Source: Kiloniellales bacterium (GTDB taxonomy: Bacteria; Pseudomonadota; Alphaproteobacteria; Kiloniellales; JAKSBE01). Taken from it: 21,728 bases of DNA. The notes below the pieces were generated by a model. The model was not told where the DNA came from. It did no database searches and saw only the letters and a list, made by a program, of their open reading frames with translations. This document shows positions 7,101-13,547 of this stretch, one piece after another (positions within the stretch are counted from its first letter, which is position 1; every line of letters begins with the position of its first letter). The stretch lies in assembly GCA_030067055.1 (NCBI GenBank), contig JASJAL010000014.1, forward strand, positions 1-21,728, read 5' to 3'. Position numbers and translations under genes: made by a program.

Positions 7101-8684
7101 GCCAAGCTGCGGCACTCGACCCCGGGGGTCATGCTTATCTCGCCGCCGCCGCACCACGATATCTACTCGATCGAGGACTTGGCGCAGCTGATCTACGACC
7201 TCAAGCAGATCAACCCCAAGGCCCAGGTCTGCGTCAAGCTGGTCGCCCGCTCCGGCATCGGCACCATCGCCGCCGGGGTCGCCAAGGCCAAGGCCGACGT
7301 GATCCTGATCTCCGGGCATTCCGGCGGCACCGGCGCCAGCCCGCAGACCTCAATCAAGTTCGCCGGCGTGCCCTGGGAGATGGGCCTGGCCGAGGTCCAC
7401 CAGGTGCTGACCTTGAACCGTCTGCGCCACCGGGTCCGGCTGCGCACCGACGGCGGCATCAAGACCGGCCGCGACGTCGTCATCGCCGCCATGCTGGGCG
7501 CAGAAGAGTACGGCGTCGGCACCGCCTCGCTGGTTGCCATGGGCTGCATCATGGTGCGGCAGTGCCACTCCAACACCTGTCCGGTTGGGGTCTGCACCCA
7601 GGATCCGGCGCTGCGCCAGAAGTTCACCGGCACGGCCGAAAAGGTGGTCAACCTCTTCTCCTTCATGGCCGAGGAGGTGCGCGAGATCCTGGCCGCGCTG
7701 GGCGCCCGCAACCTGGACGAGGTGATCGGCCGCACCGACCTGCTGCGCCAGGTCAGCCGCGGCGCCGAGCACCTGGACGACCTCGACCTCAACCCGATCC
7801 TGGCCAAGGCCGATCCCGGCGACAATCCGGTGTTCTGCACGGTCAAGGGCCGCAACGAGGTCGACGATACCCTGGACGCCCAGATGATCCAGGACGCCCT
7901 GGCGCTCTTCGACGTCGGCGAGAAGATGCAGCTGCAGTACAACATCCGGAACACCTACCGGGCGATCGGCACCCGTCTCTCGTCGGAGATCACCCGCAAG
8001 TTCGGCATGACCGGCCTCAAGCCCGGGCACGTCACGGTCCGGCTCCGCGGCTCGGCCGGGCAGTCGCTCGGCGCCTTCGCGGTCCAGGGCCTGAAGCTCG
8101 AGGTCTTCGGCGATGCCAACGACTACGTGGGCAAGGGCCTGTCGGGCGGCACCATCGTGGTCCGGCCCTTCATCGCCAGTCCGCTGCAGAGCCAGGACAA
8201 CGTCATCATCGGCAACACGGTGCTCTACGGTGCCACCGCCGGCCAGCTTTTCGCGGCCGGTCAGGCCGGCGAGCGCTTCGCGGTGCGCAACTCGGGGGCT
8301 GAGACGGTGGTCGAGGGCTGCGGCTCCAACGGCTGCGAGTACATGACCGGCGGCACGGCAGTGATCCTCGGCGCGGTCGGCTCGAACTTCGCCGCCGGCA
8401 TGACCGGCGGCATGGCCTTCGTCTATGACCCCGAGGAGCTGTTGCCCGGGCGGATTAATCCGGATGCGGTGATCCACCAGCGGATCGAGACCGAGCACTG
8501 GGAGGCCGTGGTCAAGGACCTGCTCGCGCAGCACGTACAGGAGACCCAGTCGCGCTACGCCGAGCGTCTCTTGGTCGACTGGGAGCTCGAGCGCGCCAAG
8601 TTCTGGCAGATCGTGCCCAAGGAGATGGTCGAGCGGCTGGAGCACCCGGTGACCCGCGACGCCGAAGCTAGGCAGCGGGCCTAG
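4140..8684 (+). CDS. gltB: glutamate synthase (NADPH) large (alpha) subunit
   Basis: A 1514-aa enzyme that converts glutamine and 2-oxoglutarate to two glutamates, using electrons from GltD. Its domains, in order: a class II glutamine amidotransferase beginning at Cys36 (ACGVG; the first 35 residues would be a cleaved propeptide, leaving Cys as the N-terminal nucleophile), with HNGEINT inside; a central domain; an FMN-binding synthase barrel (about 840-1210), with GALSAEAHG at about 894; a [3Fe-4S] motif C1136-x5-C1142-x4-C1147; and a C-terminal GXGXG beta-helix (about 1285-1480). The frame is open to TTG 4128 and GTG 4131, but ATG 4140 gives a propeptide of the size known for this family. 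No Shine-Dalgarno is evident before any of the three starts. The length is standard. Confidence 0.97.
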   Translation: MTRPTVDATRSDSWQSRAQSLARTGLYDPGQERDACGVGLVASIDGKPRREVVEAGINALKAVWHRGAVDADGKTGDGAGIHLQIPQDFFREHVARSGFDPHPGRIAVGMIFLPRTDYAAQERCRVIVEREILNFGYRIYGWRQVPINVDIIGEKANATRPEIEQIIVDNVKQTPARQFEVDLYTIRRRIEKAAERESIKDFYVCSLSCRSIIYKGMFLAEQLTAFFPDLLDERFVSNFAIFHQRYSTNTFPTWWLAQPFRVLAHNGEINTLKGNVNWMKAHECRLGHEVFGEQVEDLKPVVQPGSSDSAALDAVFELMVRAARDLPMVKAMLIPEAWEQNQSIPQSLKDLYSYSNAVMEPWDGPAAICGFGGRWAVAGLDRNGLRPLRYTITDEGLLFAGSETGMVRIDETRIVEKGRVGPGQMIAVDLQEGRFYHDHEIKDHLAKRAPYGKWTKGITVIDDLIRPDHGEPAVLEREELRRRQLTYGLTMEDLELILHPMVEDAKEAVGSMGDDTPLAVLSGRYRGLHHFFRQDFSQVTNPPIDSLRERRVMTLKTRLGNLGNILDEDESQCRLLQLDSPVLTNAEFAAMRDYLGETVVEIACDFDPAGGDFALKAGLDRIQQEAEDAVRGGATHVIISDEDVGLGRAPIPMILATAAVHVHLMQQKLRTFTSINVRAGECLDVHYFAVLIGVGATTVNAYLAQESIADRHRRGLFGELSLEDCVNRYTKAVDDGLLKVMSKMGISVLSSYRGGYNFEALGLSRTMVDQYFPGMQSRISGIGLPGLQQKVLELHARAWTEGVITLPVGGFYRYRRGGERHGWEAGLIHTLQAAVAKDSYSNYKKYADGLRAQPPVSLRDLLDFKTDKATAAELDEVEPITAIRKRFVTPGMSLGALSAEAHGVLNIAMNRIGAKSDSGEGGEDPQRFKPHPNGDNENSAIKQIASGRFGVTAEYLNNCREIEIKVAQGAKPGEGGQLPGFKVTEMIAKLRHSTPGVMLISPPPHHDIYSIEDLAQLIYDLKQINPKAQVCVKLVARSGIGTIAAGVAKAKADVILISGHSGGTGASPQTSIKFAGVPWEMGLAEVHQVLTLNRLRHRVRLRTDGGIKTGRDVVIAAMLGAEEYGVGTASLVAMGCIMVRQCHSNTCPVGVCTQDPALRQKFTGTAEKVVNLFSFMAEEVREILAALGARNLDEVIGRTDLLRQVSRGAEHLDDLDLNPILAKADPGDNPVFCTVKGRNEVDDTLDAQMIQDALALFDVGEKMQLQYNIRNTYRAIGTRLSSEITRKFGMTGLKPGHVTVRLRGSAGQSLGAFAVQGLKLEVFGDANDYVGKGLSGGTIVVRPFIASPLQSQDNVIIGNTVLYGATAGQLFAAGQAGERFAVRNSGAETVVEGCGSNGCEYMTGGTAVILGAVGSNFAAGMTGGMAFVYDPEELLPGRINPDAVIHQRIETEHWEAVVKDLLAQHVQETQSRYAERLLVDWELERAKFWQIVPKEMVERLEHPVTRDAEARQRA

Positions 8685-8694
8685 CTGGGTCGCC

Positions 8695-9168
8695 GTGCGA
8701 CTGCGGGACGCGACGCCGGAGGACCTCGACTTCATCCTCGCGCAGGAGGGCCGTCAGGACTTTGCCGACTACATCTACAAATGGCCGCGCGCACAGCACC
8801 TGGCCGCGCTGGAGGACCCGGACTATCGCCATCTGGTGGCGGAGCAAGACGGCGGCCTGCGCGGCTACGTCATCCTCTGTGGCTTGACCTCGCCGGATCG
8901 GGCGGTCGAGCTGAAGCGCATCGCCGTTGCGACGCCGGGCCTCGGCCTCGGCAAGGCGATCCTCCGCGGCGTGATCCGGGCCGTCTTCGAAGAGCATCGG
9001 GCCGAACGGCTGTGGCTCGACGTCTTCGCCGACAATCCGAGGGCCCAAGCAGCCTATCGTGCGGTCGGCTTCGTCGAGGACGGAGTCGAACACGCGACCG
9101 AGCTTCGCGACGTGCCGCTGGTGGTGATGTCGATCTCCCGGTGGGAAGGTCCGACAGCGACTTCTTGA
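8695..9168 (+). CDS. GNAT-family N-acetyltransferase (GTG start)
   Basis: A 157-aa GNAT-fold acetyltransferase; the acceptor is unknown. Motif A for acetyl-CoA binding is visible as PGLGLGKAIL (81-90). It is followed by LWLDVFADNPRAQAAYRAVGF (the strand-helix part spans about 107-126), in which N114 and Y121 are the usual GNAT positions. The start is GTG 8695, only 10 nt after the gltB stop, with no clear Shine-Dalgarno, so it is probably translated by read-on from gltB. The short gap places it in the glutamate synthase transcript. Whether it acts on a glutamate-related substrate or on protein is not shown by the sequence. Confidence 0.88.
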   Translation: MRLRDATPEDLDFILAQEGRQDFADYIYKWPRAQHLAALEDPDYRHLVAEQDGGLRGYVILCGLTSPDRAVELKRIAVATPGLGLGKAILRGVIRAVFEEHRAERLWLDVFADNPRAQAAYRAVGFVEDGVEHATELRDVPLVVMSISRWEGPTATS

Positions 9169-9196
9169 ATCTCCTTTCCTTCGGCCCTGCGCATGG

Positions 9197-9210
9197 CGAT
9201 AGTTCTATCG
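9197..9210. repeat. short palindrome upstream of the fzlA-like gene
   Basis: CGATAG-TT-CTATCG is a perfect 6-bp inverted repeat centred about 27 bp before the ATG at 9230. It could be a small operator or a weak RNA hairpin in the leader. No convincing promoter boxes flank it in this 61-bp gap. Confidence 0.25.
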
Positions 9211-9229
9211 GTCACACGCACGGGCTGAC

Positions 9230-9898
9230 ATGCTGACGCTCTATCACCTCTGGCTCGACCCCGCCTGCCGCAAGATTCGCATCTTGCTGGGCGAGAAGGG
9301 CCTCGAATTCGAGATGCGGGTCGAGAAGATCTGGGAACGCCGGGAATCCTTCCTGCGCCTCAATCCGGCCGGCGAAGTGCCGGTACTGCAGGCCGAAGAG
9401 GGGGTGGTCCTGGCCGACGGCTGGGTGATCACCGAATACCTTGAGGAGGTCCATCCCGATCCGCCTCTGTTGCCGCGCGATCCGGTCGAGCGGGCCGAGA
9501 CCCGGCGGCTGGCGCAGTGGTTCGACGTCAAGTTCGCCCGCGAGGTGACGGTCAACCTGGTCAACGAAAAGCTGATGAAGTCCTTCCTCGGTCACGGCAA
9601 CCCGGACCCGGCACGGATCCGCGCCGGCCTGCACAACATCAGCTATCACCTGGACTACATCGCCTGGCTCAGCGACCGGCGGCGCTGGCTGGGCGGCGAC
9701 GACTTCTCCCTTGCCGACATTGCGGCAGCGGCGCATCTCTCCGCCGTCGACTATCTGGGCGACGTGCCCTGGAACAAGCACGAGGGCGCCAAGGATTGGT
9801 ACGCCCGGGTCAAGTCGCGGCCCTCGGTCCAGCCCTTGCTGGAGGACTATATCGCCGGCCGGCCGCCGCCGGCCCACTACGCCGATCTGGATTTCTGA
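9230..9898 (+). CDS. fzlA: GST-fold protein, likely FtsZ-binding FzlA
   Basis: A 222-aa glutathione-S-transferase-fold protein. The N-terminal thioredoxin-like domain (1 to about 80) contains YHLWLDPACRK and LNPAGEVPVL with the cis-proline. The all-helical C-terminal domain contains FSLADIAAAAHLSAVDYLGDVPW (about 161-183). The overall pattern resembles the alphaproteobacterial FzlA group: IWERRESFL, the HLSAVDYLGD segment and the acidic tail HYADLDF. FzlA binds FtsZ filaments, does not need glutathione, and controls constriction in Caulobacter, where its extreme C-terminus matters for FtsZ binding. I made this assignment from remembered family features, without an alignment; a generic GST is the alternative. 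The gene converges with the TPR gene, 21 bp apart. Confidence 0.72.
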   Translation: MLTLYHLWLDPACRKIRILLGEKGLEFEMRVEKIWERRESFLRLNPAGEVPVLQAEEGVVLADGWVITEYLEEVHPDPPLLPRDPVERAETRRLAQWFDVKFAREVTVNLVNEKLMKSFLGHGNPDPARIRAGLHNISYHLDYIAWLSDRRRWLGGDDFSLADIAAAAHLSAVDYLGDVPWNKHEGAKDWYARVKSRPSVQPLLEDYIAGRPPPAHYADLDF

Positions 9899-9919
9899 GC
9901 GCGCTCTCGAATCACCAAA

Positions 9920-10897
9920 CTAATTCGGCTCGGCCCGCATCGGGTCGCCGAGGGCCGGCAGCTGCGGGAGCTCGGGCTCGATCGCTGCCGGCGCGGGTTT
10001 GCCTGCTGGCGCCGATGTGATCAGGGGCGTTGGCGGGTCCAGCGGGGCGTCGAGCTTGCGCGGCACGGGCTCTTCGGTCGCCTCGCTGATGTTGGGGTCG
10101 CTGATGTTGGGGTCGCTGAATTTCGGGTCGACGTCGAGCAGCTCGAGGTTGACCCGGGCGGCGTCCGCCGCCGGGGTGCCGCTACCCAGATCCAGCACTC
10201 TCACCCAGTCGCGCCGGGCGCCGTTGCGGTCGCCCTGCATGCGCTTGAGGATGCCGCGCTCCAAATAGGCTTCCGGCAGGTTGGGATCGAGCTGTATCGC
10301 GGCCTCGATATCGCGCAGGGCGAAGGTGTCGGAGTCGAGGAAGCGATGTACCGTGGCCCGGTAGACCAGGACGTCGGGCCGCTGAGGCGCCAACTCATAG
10401 GCGCGGTCGAGATCGAGCAGCGCCGCGCGGTAGTTCTCGGCCGAGGCCAGGACGATGGAGCGGTCGATTAGCAGTTCCAGATTGTCCGGCGCCAGCTTGA
10501 GCGCAGTCGTCTGCGCCGCGAAGGCGCGCTCGTGATTGCCGGCCAGCAACCAGGCCTGCGCGGCCTGGGCGAGGGCCTCGATGCGCAGGTCCAGCTCCTC
10601 CGTCTTCATGGTCTGGGCCAGCTCTTCCAGGCGGCGCCCGGCCTCCTCGAAGTGGCCCAGCTGGATCAGCGCCACCGCGGCACAGTGCTCCGCCGGGTGT
10701 CCGCCGCCCCGCGAAACCCAGGTCAAGGCCTGCTCGAAGGCGGCCGCGGGATTCTCCCCGGCCAGGATGACGCAATTGCGGTAGGTGCGGGCGTCCGCCT
10801 CTTCGTCGGCCCCTACGCCGCCGGCGGTCAGCAGCACCGCCGATGCCAGAAGCAGCGCTGGGACCTTGCGGCCGTGCGGGCGCTTGTTCGGGAGCAT
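9920..10897 (-). CDS. secreted or periplasmic TPR-repeat protein
   Basis: A 325-aa protein with a signal peptide: basic MLPNKRPHGRK, then a hydrophobic core (PALLLASAVLLTAGG) and a likely cleavage after GVGA near residue 30. The middle (about 60-245) is a run of tetratricopeptide-like helix pairs, for example AALLDLDRAYELAPQRPD and IQLDPNLPEAYLERGILK, so it probably binds proteins in the periplasm. The C-terminus (about 255-325) is proline- and acid-rich low-complexity sequence with a short tandem repeat. Start ATG 10897 has AGGAG five nt upstream and begins exactly at the signal peptide, so I prefer it to the in-frame upstream codon at 10963. Partner and pathway cannot be told from the sequence. 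It is divergent from the SDR gene (74 bp). Confidence 0.85.
   Translation of the reverse strand: MLPNKRPHGRKVPALLLASAVLLTAGGVGADEEADARTYRNCVILAGENPAAAFEQALTWVSRGGGHPAEHCAAVALIQLGHFEEAGRRLEELAQTMKTEELDLRIEALAQAAQAWLLAGNHERAFAAQTTALKLAPDNLELLIDRSIVLASAENYRAALLDLDRAYELAPQRPDVLVYRATVHRFLDSDTFALRDIEAAIQLDPNLPEAYLERGILKRMQGDRNGARRDWVRVLDLGSGTPAADAARVNLELLDVDPKFSDPNISDPNISEATEEPVPRKLDAPLDPPTPLITSAPAGKPAPAAIEPELPQLPALGDPMRAEPN
10083..10127 (-). repeat. 15-bp tandem repeat, three copies, inside the TPR gene
   Basis: TCGCTGATGTTGGGG occurs exactly twice (10083-10097 and 10098-10112), followed by a third copy with three mismatches (10113-10127). In the TPR protein it encodes a repeat of the type SDPNI-SDPNI-SDPKF in the disordered tail. 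The length is a multiple of three, so copy-number change would keep the frame. Confidence 0.9.
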
Positions 10898-10971
10898 GCC
10901 GGCTCCTAGAGTCGCAGCCGCGGTCGGCGTGGCTCGGCGCTCGACCGAAGCATGGAGCGTCAAGACGCAGG

Positions 10972-11841
10972 ATGAAACCGCGGCTATTCTGCTTTGGATA
11001 TGGCTTCAGTGCCAGCGTTTTGGCGGCCGGTTTGTCGGCGAAAGGCTGGGCCGTGGCCGGGACCACACGGAGCCCGGACAAGCTCGCACGGCTCGCCGAC
11101 GAAGGGATCGAGGCCTTCTTTTTCGACCGTGACCGACCGCTCGAGAATCCGGCGGCGGCGCTCGCCGGCACGACCCACCTGCTGATCTCGGCGCCGCCGG
11201 ATTCCCGCGGCGATCCGGTGCTCGATCAGCACGCCGCCGACATTCTGGCCTGCGATGGCATCGAATGGCTCGGCTATCTCTCGACCACCGGCGTCTACGG
11301 CGACCGCGGCGGCGATTGGGTCGACGAGGACTCCGCATTGGAGCCGACCGGTCCGCGCGGCGCGCGGCGCCTGGCGGCGGAACGGGGCTGGCTGGCGCTC
11401 TGGCGAGATCACGGCCTGCCGGTCCATCTCTTTCGACTGGCCGGAATCTACGGGCCGGGTCGGAATGCTCTGGAGACCGTCCGGCGCGGCCGGGCGCAGC
11501 GGATCGACAAGCCGGGCCAGGTCTTCAGCCGGATTCACGTCGAGGACATCGCGCGCGTGCTGGAGGCCTCGCTCGGCGCGCCCAATCCGGGCCGGGCCTA
11601 CAACCTCTGCGACGACGACCCGGCGCCGCCGGAAGCGGTCATCGCCCACGCCTGCGAACTTCTGGGTGTCGATCCGCCGCCACTGGTGCCCTTCGGGGCG
11701 GCCGAGCTTTCCGACATGGCGCGCAGCTTCTACCGCGACAACAAACGGGTCTCCAACGCCAGGATCAAGGCCGAGCTCGGCGTCTCCCTCGCCTATCCGG
11801 ACTACAAGACCGGCCTTAAGGCCCTGCTGGCCGAGGCCTGA
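10972..11841 (+). CDS. YeeZ-like SDR / NAD-dependent epimerase family protein
   Basis: A 289-aa Rossmann-fold protein of the short-chain dehydrogenase/epimerase superfamily. The dinucleotide motif is an atypical FGYGFSAS (GxGxxA, from residue 8). LISAPPD (71-77) and LSTTGVYGDRGG (103-114) match the YeeZ-like group. LFRLAGIYGPGRN (153-165) and RIHVEDIARVL follow the usual epimerase order. The canonical YxxxK pair is not apparent: the segment where it should lie reads GPRGARRLAAE. It may therefore be an atypical, possibly non-catalytic SDR, or use other residues. ATG 10972 begins at the first beta strand; the open frame further upstream runs into the divergent TPR gene and is unlikely to be coding. 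The substrate is unknown. Confidence 0.85.
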   Translation: MKPRLFCFGYGFSASVLAAGLSAKGWAVAGTTRSPDKLARLADEGIEAFFFDRDRPLENPAAALAGTTHLLISAPPDSRGDPVLDQHAADILACDGIEWLGYLSTTGVYGDRGGDWVDEDSALEPTGPRGARRLAAERGWLALWRDHGLPVHLFRLAGIYGPGRNALETVRRGRAQRIDKPGQVFSRIHVEDIARVLEASLGAPNPGRAYNLCDDDPAPPEAVIAHACELLGVDPPPLVPFGAAELSDMARSFYRDNKRVSNARIKAELGVSLAYPDYKTGLKALLAEA

Positions 11842-11921
11842 GCCGAAGCCCACTGTGCCTTCACGCTGTCAGGCGCTATGATCTCCGGCACCGGCGGAGC
11901 GCTGGCGAGGGAATCGAGCTC

Positions 11922-12713
11922 ATGTTGACACCAGAGGAAATCGCCACCTACCTGCGCGATGGCGTCGTGGTACCGAAATACCGCCTGCCTGCCGAGCGGC
12001 TGACCGCGCTCCGGACCGCGGTCGACGCCGTGATCGAAGCCAATCCCGGCACGCGTCCGGAGAAGCTGGTCAGCGCCCATATCGCCGCGGGCGGCCCCGA
12101 AGGTGTGACGGGCCATGCCGCCTTCATGGAGCTGGCGCGGGAACCTGCGATCCTGAACATGGTCGAGCAGCTGCTCGGTCCGGACATCATCCTCTGGGGC
12201 GGCCATCTCTTCTGCAAACCGGCCGGCGACGGTCAGGCCGTGCCCTGGCACCAGGACGGCCACTACTGGCCGATCCGGCCCTTGGCCACCGTGTCGGTCT
12301 GGGTGGCGCTGGACGACTCAACGGCGGAGAACGGCTGCCTGCGGGTGATCCCCGGCAGCCATGCCGGGCAGCGCCACTATCCCCACCAGCAGGTCGACGG
12401 CAGCAACCTGGCCTTGGACCGCGCACTGGCGCCGGGCAGCTTCGAGGATTCAGAGGCACGCGACGTGGAGCTGGACGCCGGGCAGATGTCGATGCACGAC
12501 GTCTACCTGTTGCACGGTTCCGAAGCCAACCGCTCGCCGAAGCGCCGGGCCGGGATCGCCCTGCGCTACATGCCGGCGACCTCGCTCTTCGATCGCGAGA
12601 TGGCGACGCCGAACACGACGCCGGGTCTGAAGACCGCCTTCGCGGTCCGGCCGATCTGGCTGCTGCGCGGCGAGGACCGGGCCGGCAACGACCTCGAGGT
12701 CGGCCACGCCTGA
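11922..12713 (+). CDS. phytanoyl-CoA dioxygenase (PhyH) family protein
   Basis: A 263-aa protein of the Fe(II)/2-oxoglutarate-dependent PhyH family, which hydroxylates small molecules or lipids. The facial triad is visible: H110-x-D112 in WHQDGHYW and H198 in LLHGS. R209 (in RRAGIALRY) is the likely 2-oxoglutarate anchor. VWVALDDSTAENGCLRVIPGSH (about 127-147) is the strand and turn pattern typical of the family. The start ATG 11922 follows a GAGGGAA about 9 nt upstream. A TATGAT at 11877-11882 could be a -10, but no good -35 accompanies it. The substrate cannot be assigned. It converges on the hydrolase gene with 21 bp between stops; a 5-bp hairpin (CGACC/GGTCG, 12719-12732) lies there without a T-run. 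Confidence 0.88.
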   Translation: MLTPEEIATYLRDGVVVPKYRLPAERLTALRTAVDAVIEANPGTRPEKLVSAHIAAGGPEGVTGHAAFMELAREPAILNMVEQLLGPDIILWGGHLFCKPAGDGQAVPWHQDGHYWPIRPLATVSVWVALDDSTAENGCLRVIPGSHAGQRHYPHQQVDGSNLALDRALAPGSFEDSEARDVELDAGQMSMHDVYLLHGSEANRSPKRRAGIALRYMPATSLFDREMATPNTTPGLKTAFAVRPIWLLRGEDRAGNDLEVGHA

Positions 12714-12734
12714 GCTCTCGACCCGGAGGTCGGT

Positions 12735-13547
12735 TCAGCCGGCGTCCGGCCGGTCGAGCAGGCGGTCCAGTGTCGCCTCCAGGCGCCGCAGATCGGCGGG
12801 CTCCGACAGCCGGTGGTCGCCATCCTTGATCAGGGTCACTTCGACGTCGCGGGACTCCAGCTTGTCGGCCAGGCGCAGCGCCGTTTCCCAAGGCACGTCG
12901 CTGTCCTGCATCCCATGCAGCAGGCGAACCGGGCAGGTCAGCGGAATCGGGCTGCGCAGCAGCAGGTGGCGGCGTCCTTCCTCGATGAGATGCTTAGTCA
13001 AGGGGTAAGGGGCCTCGTCATAGTCTGAGGCCTCGTAGTGGACACCTTTGGTTTCGATCTCAGCCTTGATCTCGTCCGAGAAGCGCTGCCACATCAGGTC
13101 TTCGGTGAAGTCCGGCGCCGCGGCGATGCCGAGCAGAGCCGCCACCCGCTCGGGCCGGGCCAAGGCCGCCAGCAGCATGATCCAGCCGCCCATCGAGGAG
13201 CCGACCAGAACCTGCGGCCCCTCGGTTAGCTCGTCGATTGCCGCAATCGCGTCCTCCGCCCAAAGGCCGATTGAACCGTCCTCGAAGCGGCCGGAGGACT
13301 CGCCGTGTCCCTGATAATCGAAGCGCAGAAAAGCCTGGCCCCTGGCCCGGGCGTAGTCCTCTAGGGCAGTGGCCTTGGTGCCCGTCATGTCCGACACGAA
13401 GCCGCCCAGGAAGATGATCCCTGGTGCACGACCGGCCGTGCTGTGGTAGGCAAGGGACTCGCCTTGTGGGCGGACGAGGCGATCGGCGGGCGGCGCTGCG
13501 TAAGACACGGCACGGGTATCCGGGGTCAAGACGAAAATGACGGACAT
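12735..13547 (-). CDS. alpha/beta hydrolase, ABHD10-like
   Basis: A 270-aa serine hydrolase. The nucleophile elbow is GSSMGG with S118. The acid is probably D215 or D217 in HGMQDSDVPW and the base is H245 in DGDHRLS, all in canonical order. LGGFVSDMTGTKATALE (48-64), RFDYQGHGESSG and VLVGSSMGGWIMLLAALARPERV strongly recall mitochondrial ABHD10, a thioesterase that removes S-acyl groups and hydrolyses acyl-glucuronides. I infer a similar ester or thioester activity. The start is uncertain. ATG 13547 overlaps the divergent glycosyltransferase start by 11 bp; GTG 13559 and GTG 13508 are alternatives. None has a good Shine-Dalgarno, and only GTG 13508 avoids the overlap. Confidence 0.85.
   Translation of the reverse strand: MSVIFVLTPDTRAVSYAAPPADRLVRPQGESLAYHSTAGRAPGIIFLGGFVSDMTGTKATALEDYARARGQAFLRFDYQGHGESSGRFEDGSIGLWAEDAIAAIDELTEGPQVLVGSSMGGWIMLLAALARPERVAALLGIAAAPDFTEDLMWQRFSDEIKAEIETKGVHYEASDYDEAPYPLTKHLIEEGRRHLLLRSPIPLTCPVRLLHGMQDSDVPWETALRLADKLESRDVEVTLIKDGDHRLSEPADLRRLEATLDRLLDRPDAG

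Noticed and set aside
7350..8735. Long minus-strand frames opposite gltB (also around 4092-5003, 5181-6128 and 6477-7319).
   Set aside because: The compositions are rich in D, G, H, L, R and V without motifs, as expected from the complement of GC-rich coding DNA.
12719..12732. CGACC/GGTCG hairpin between the convergent PhyH and hydrolase genes as a bidirectional terminator.
   Set aside because: The stem is only five base pairs and no T-run follows on either strand.
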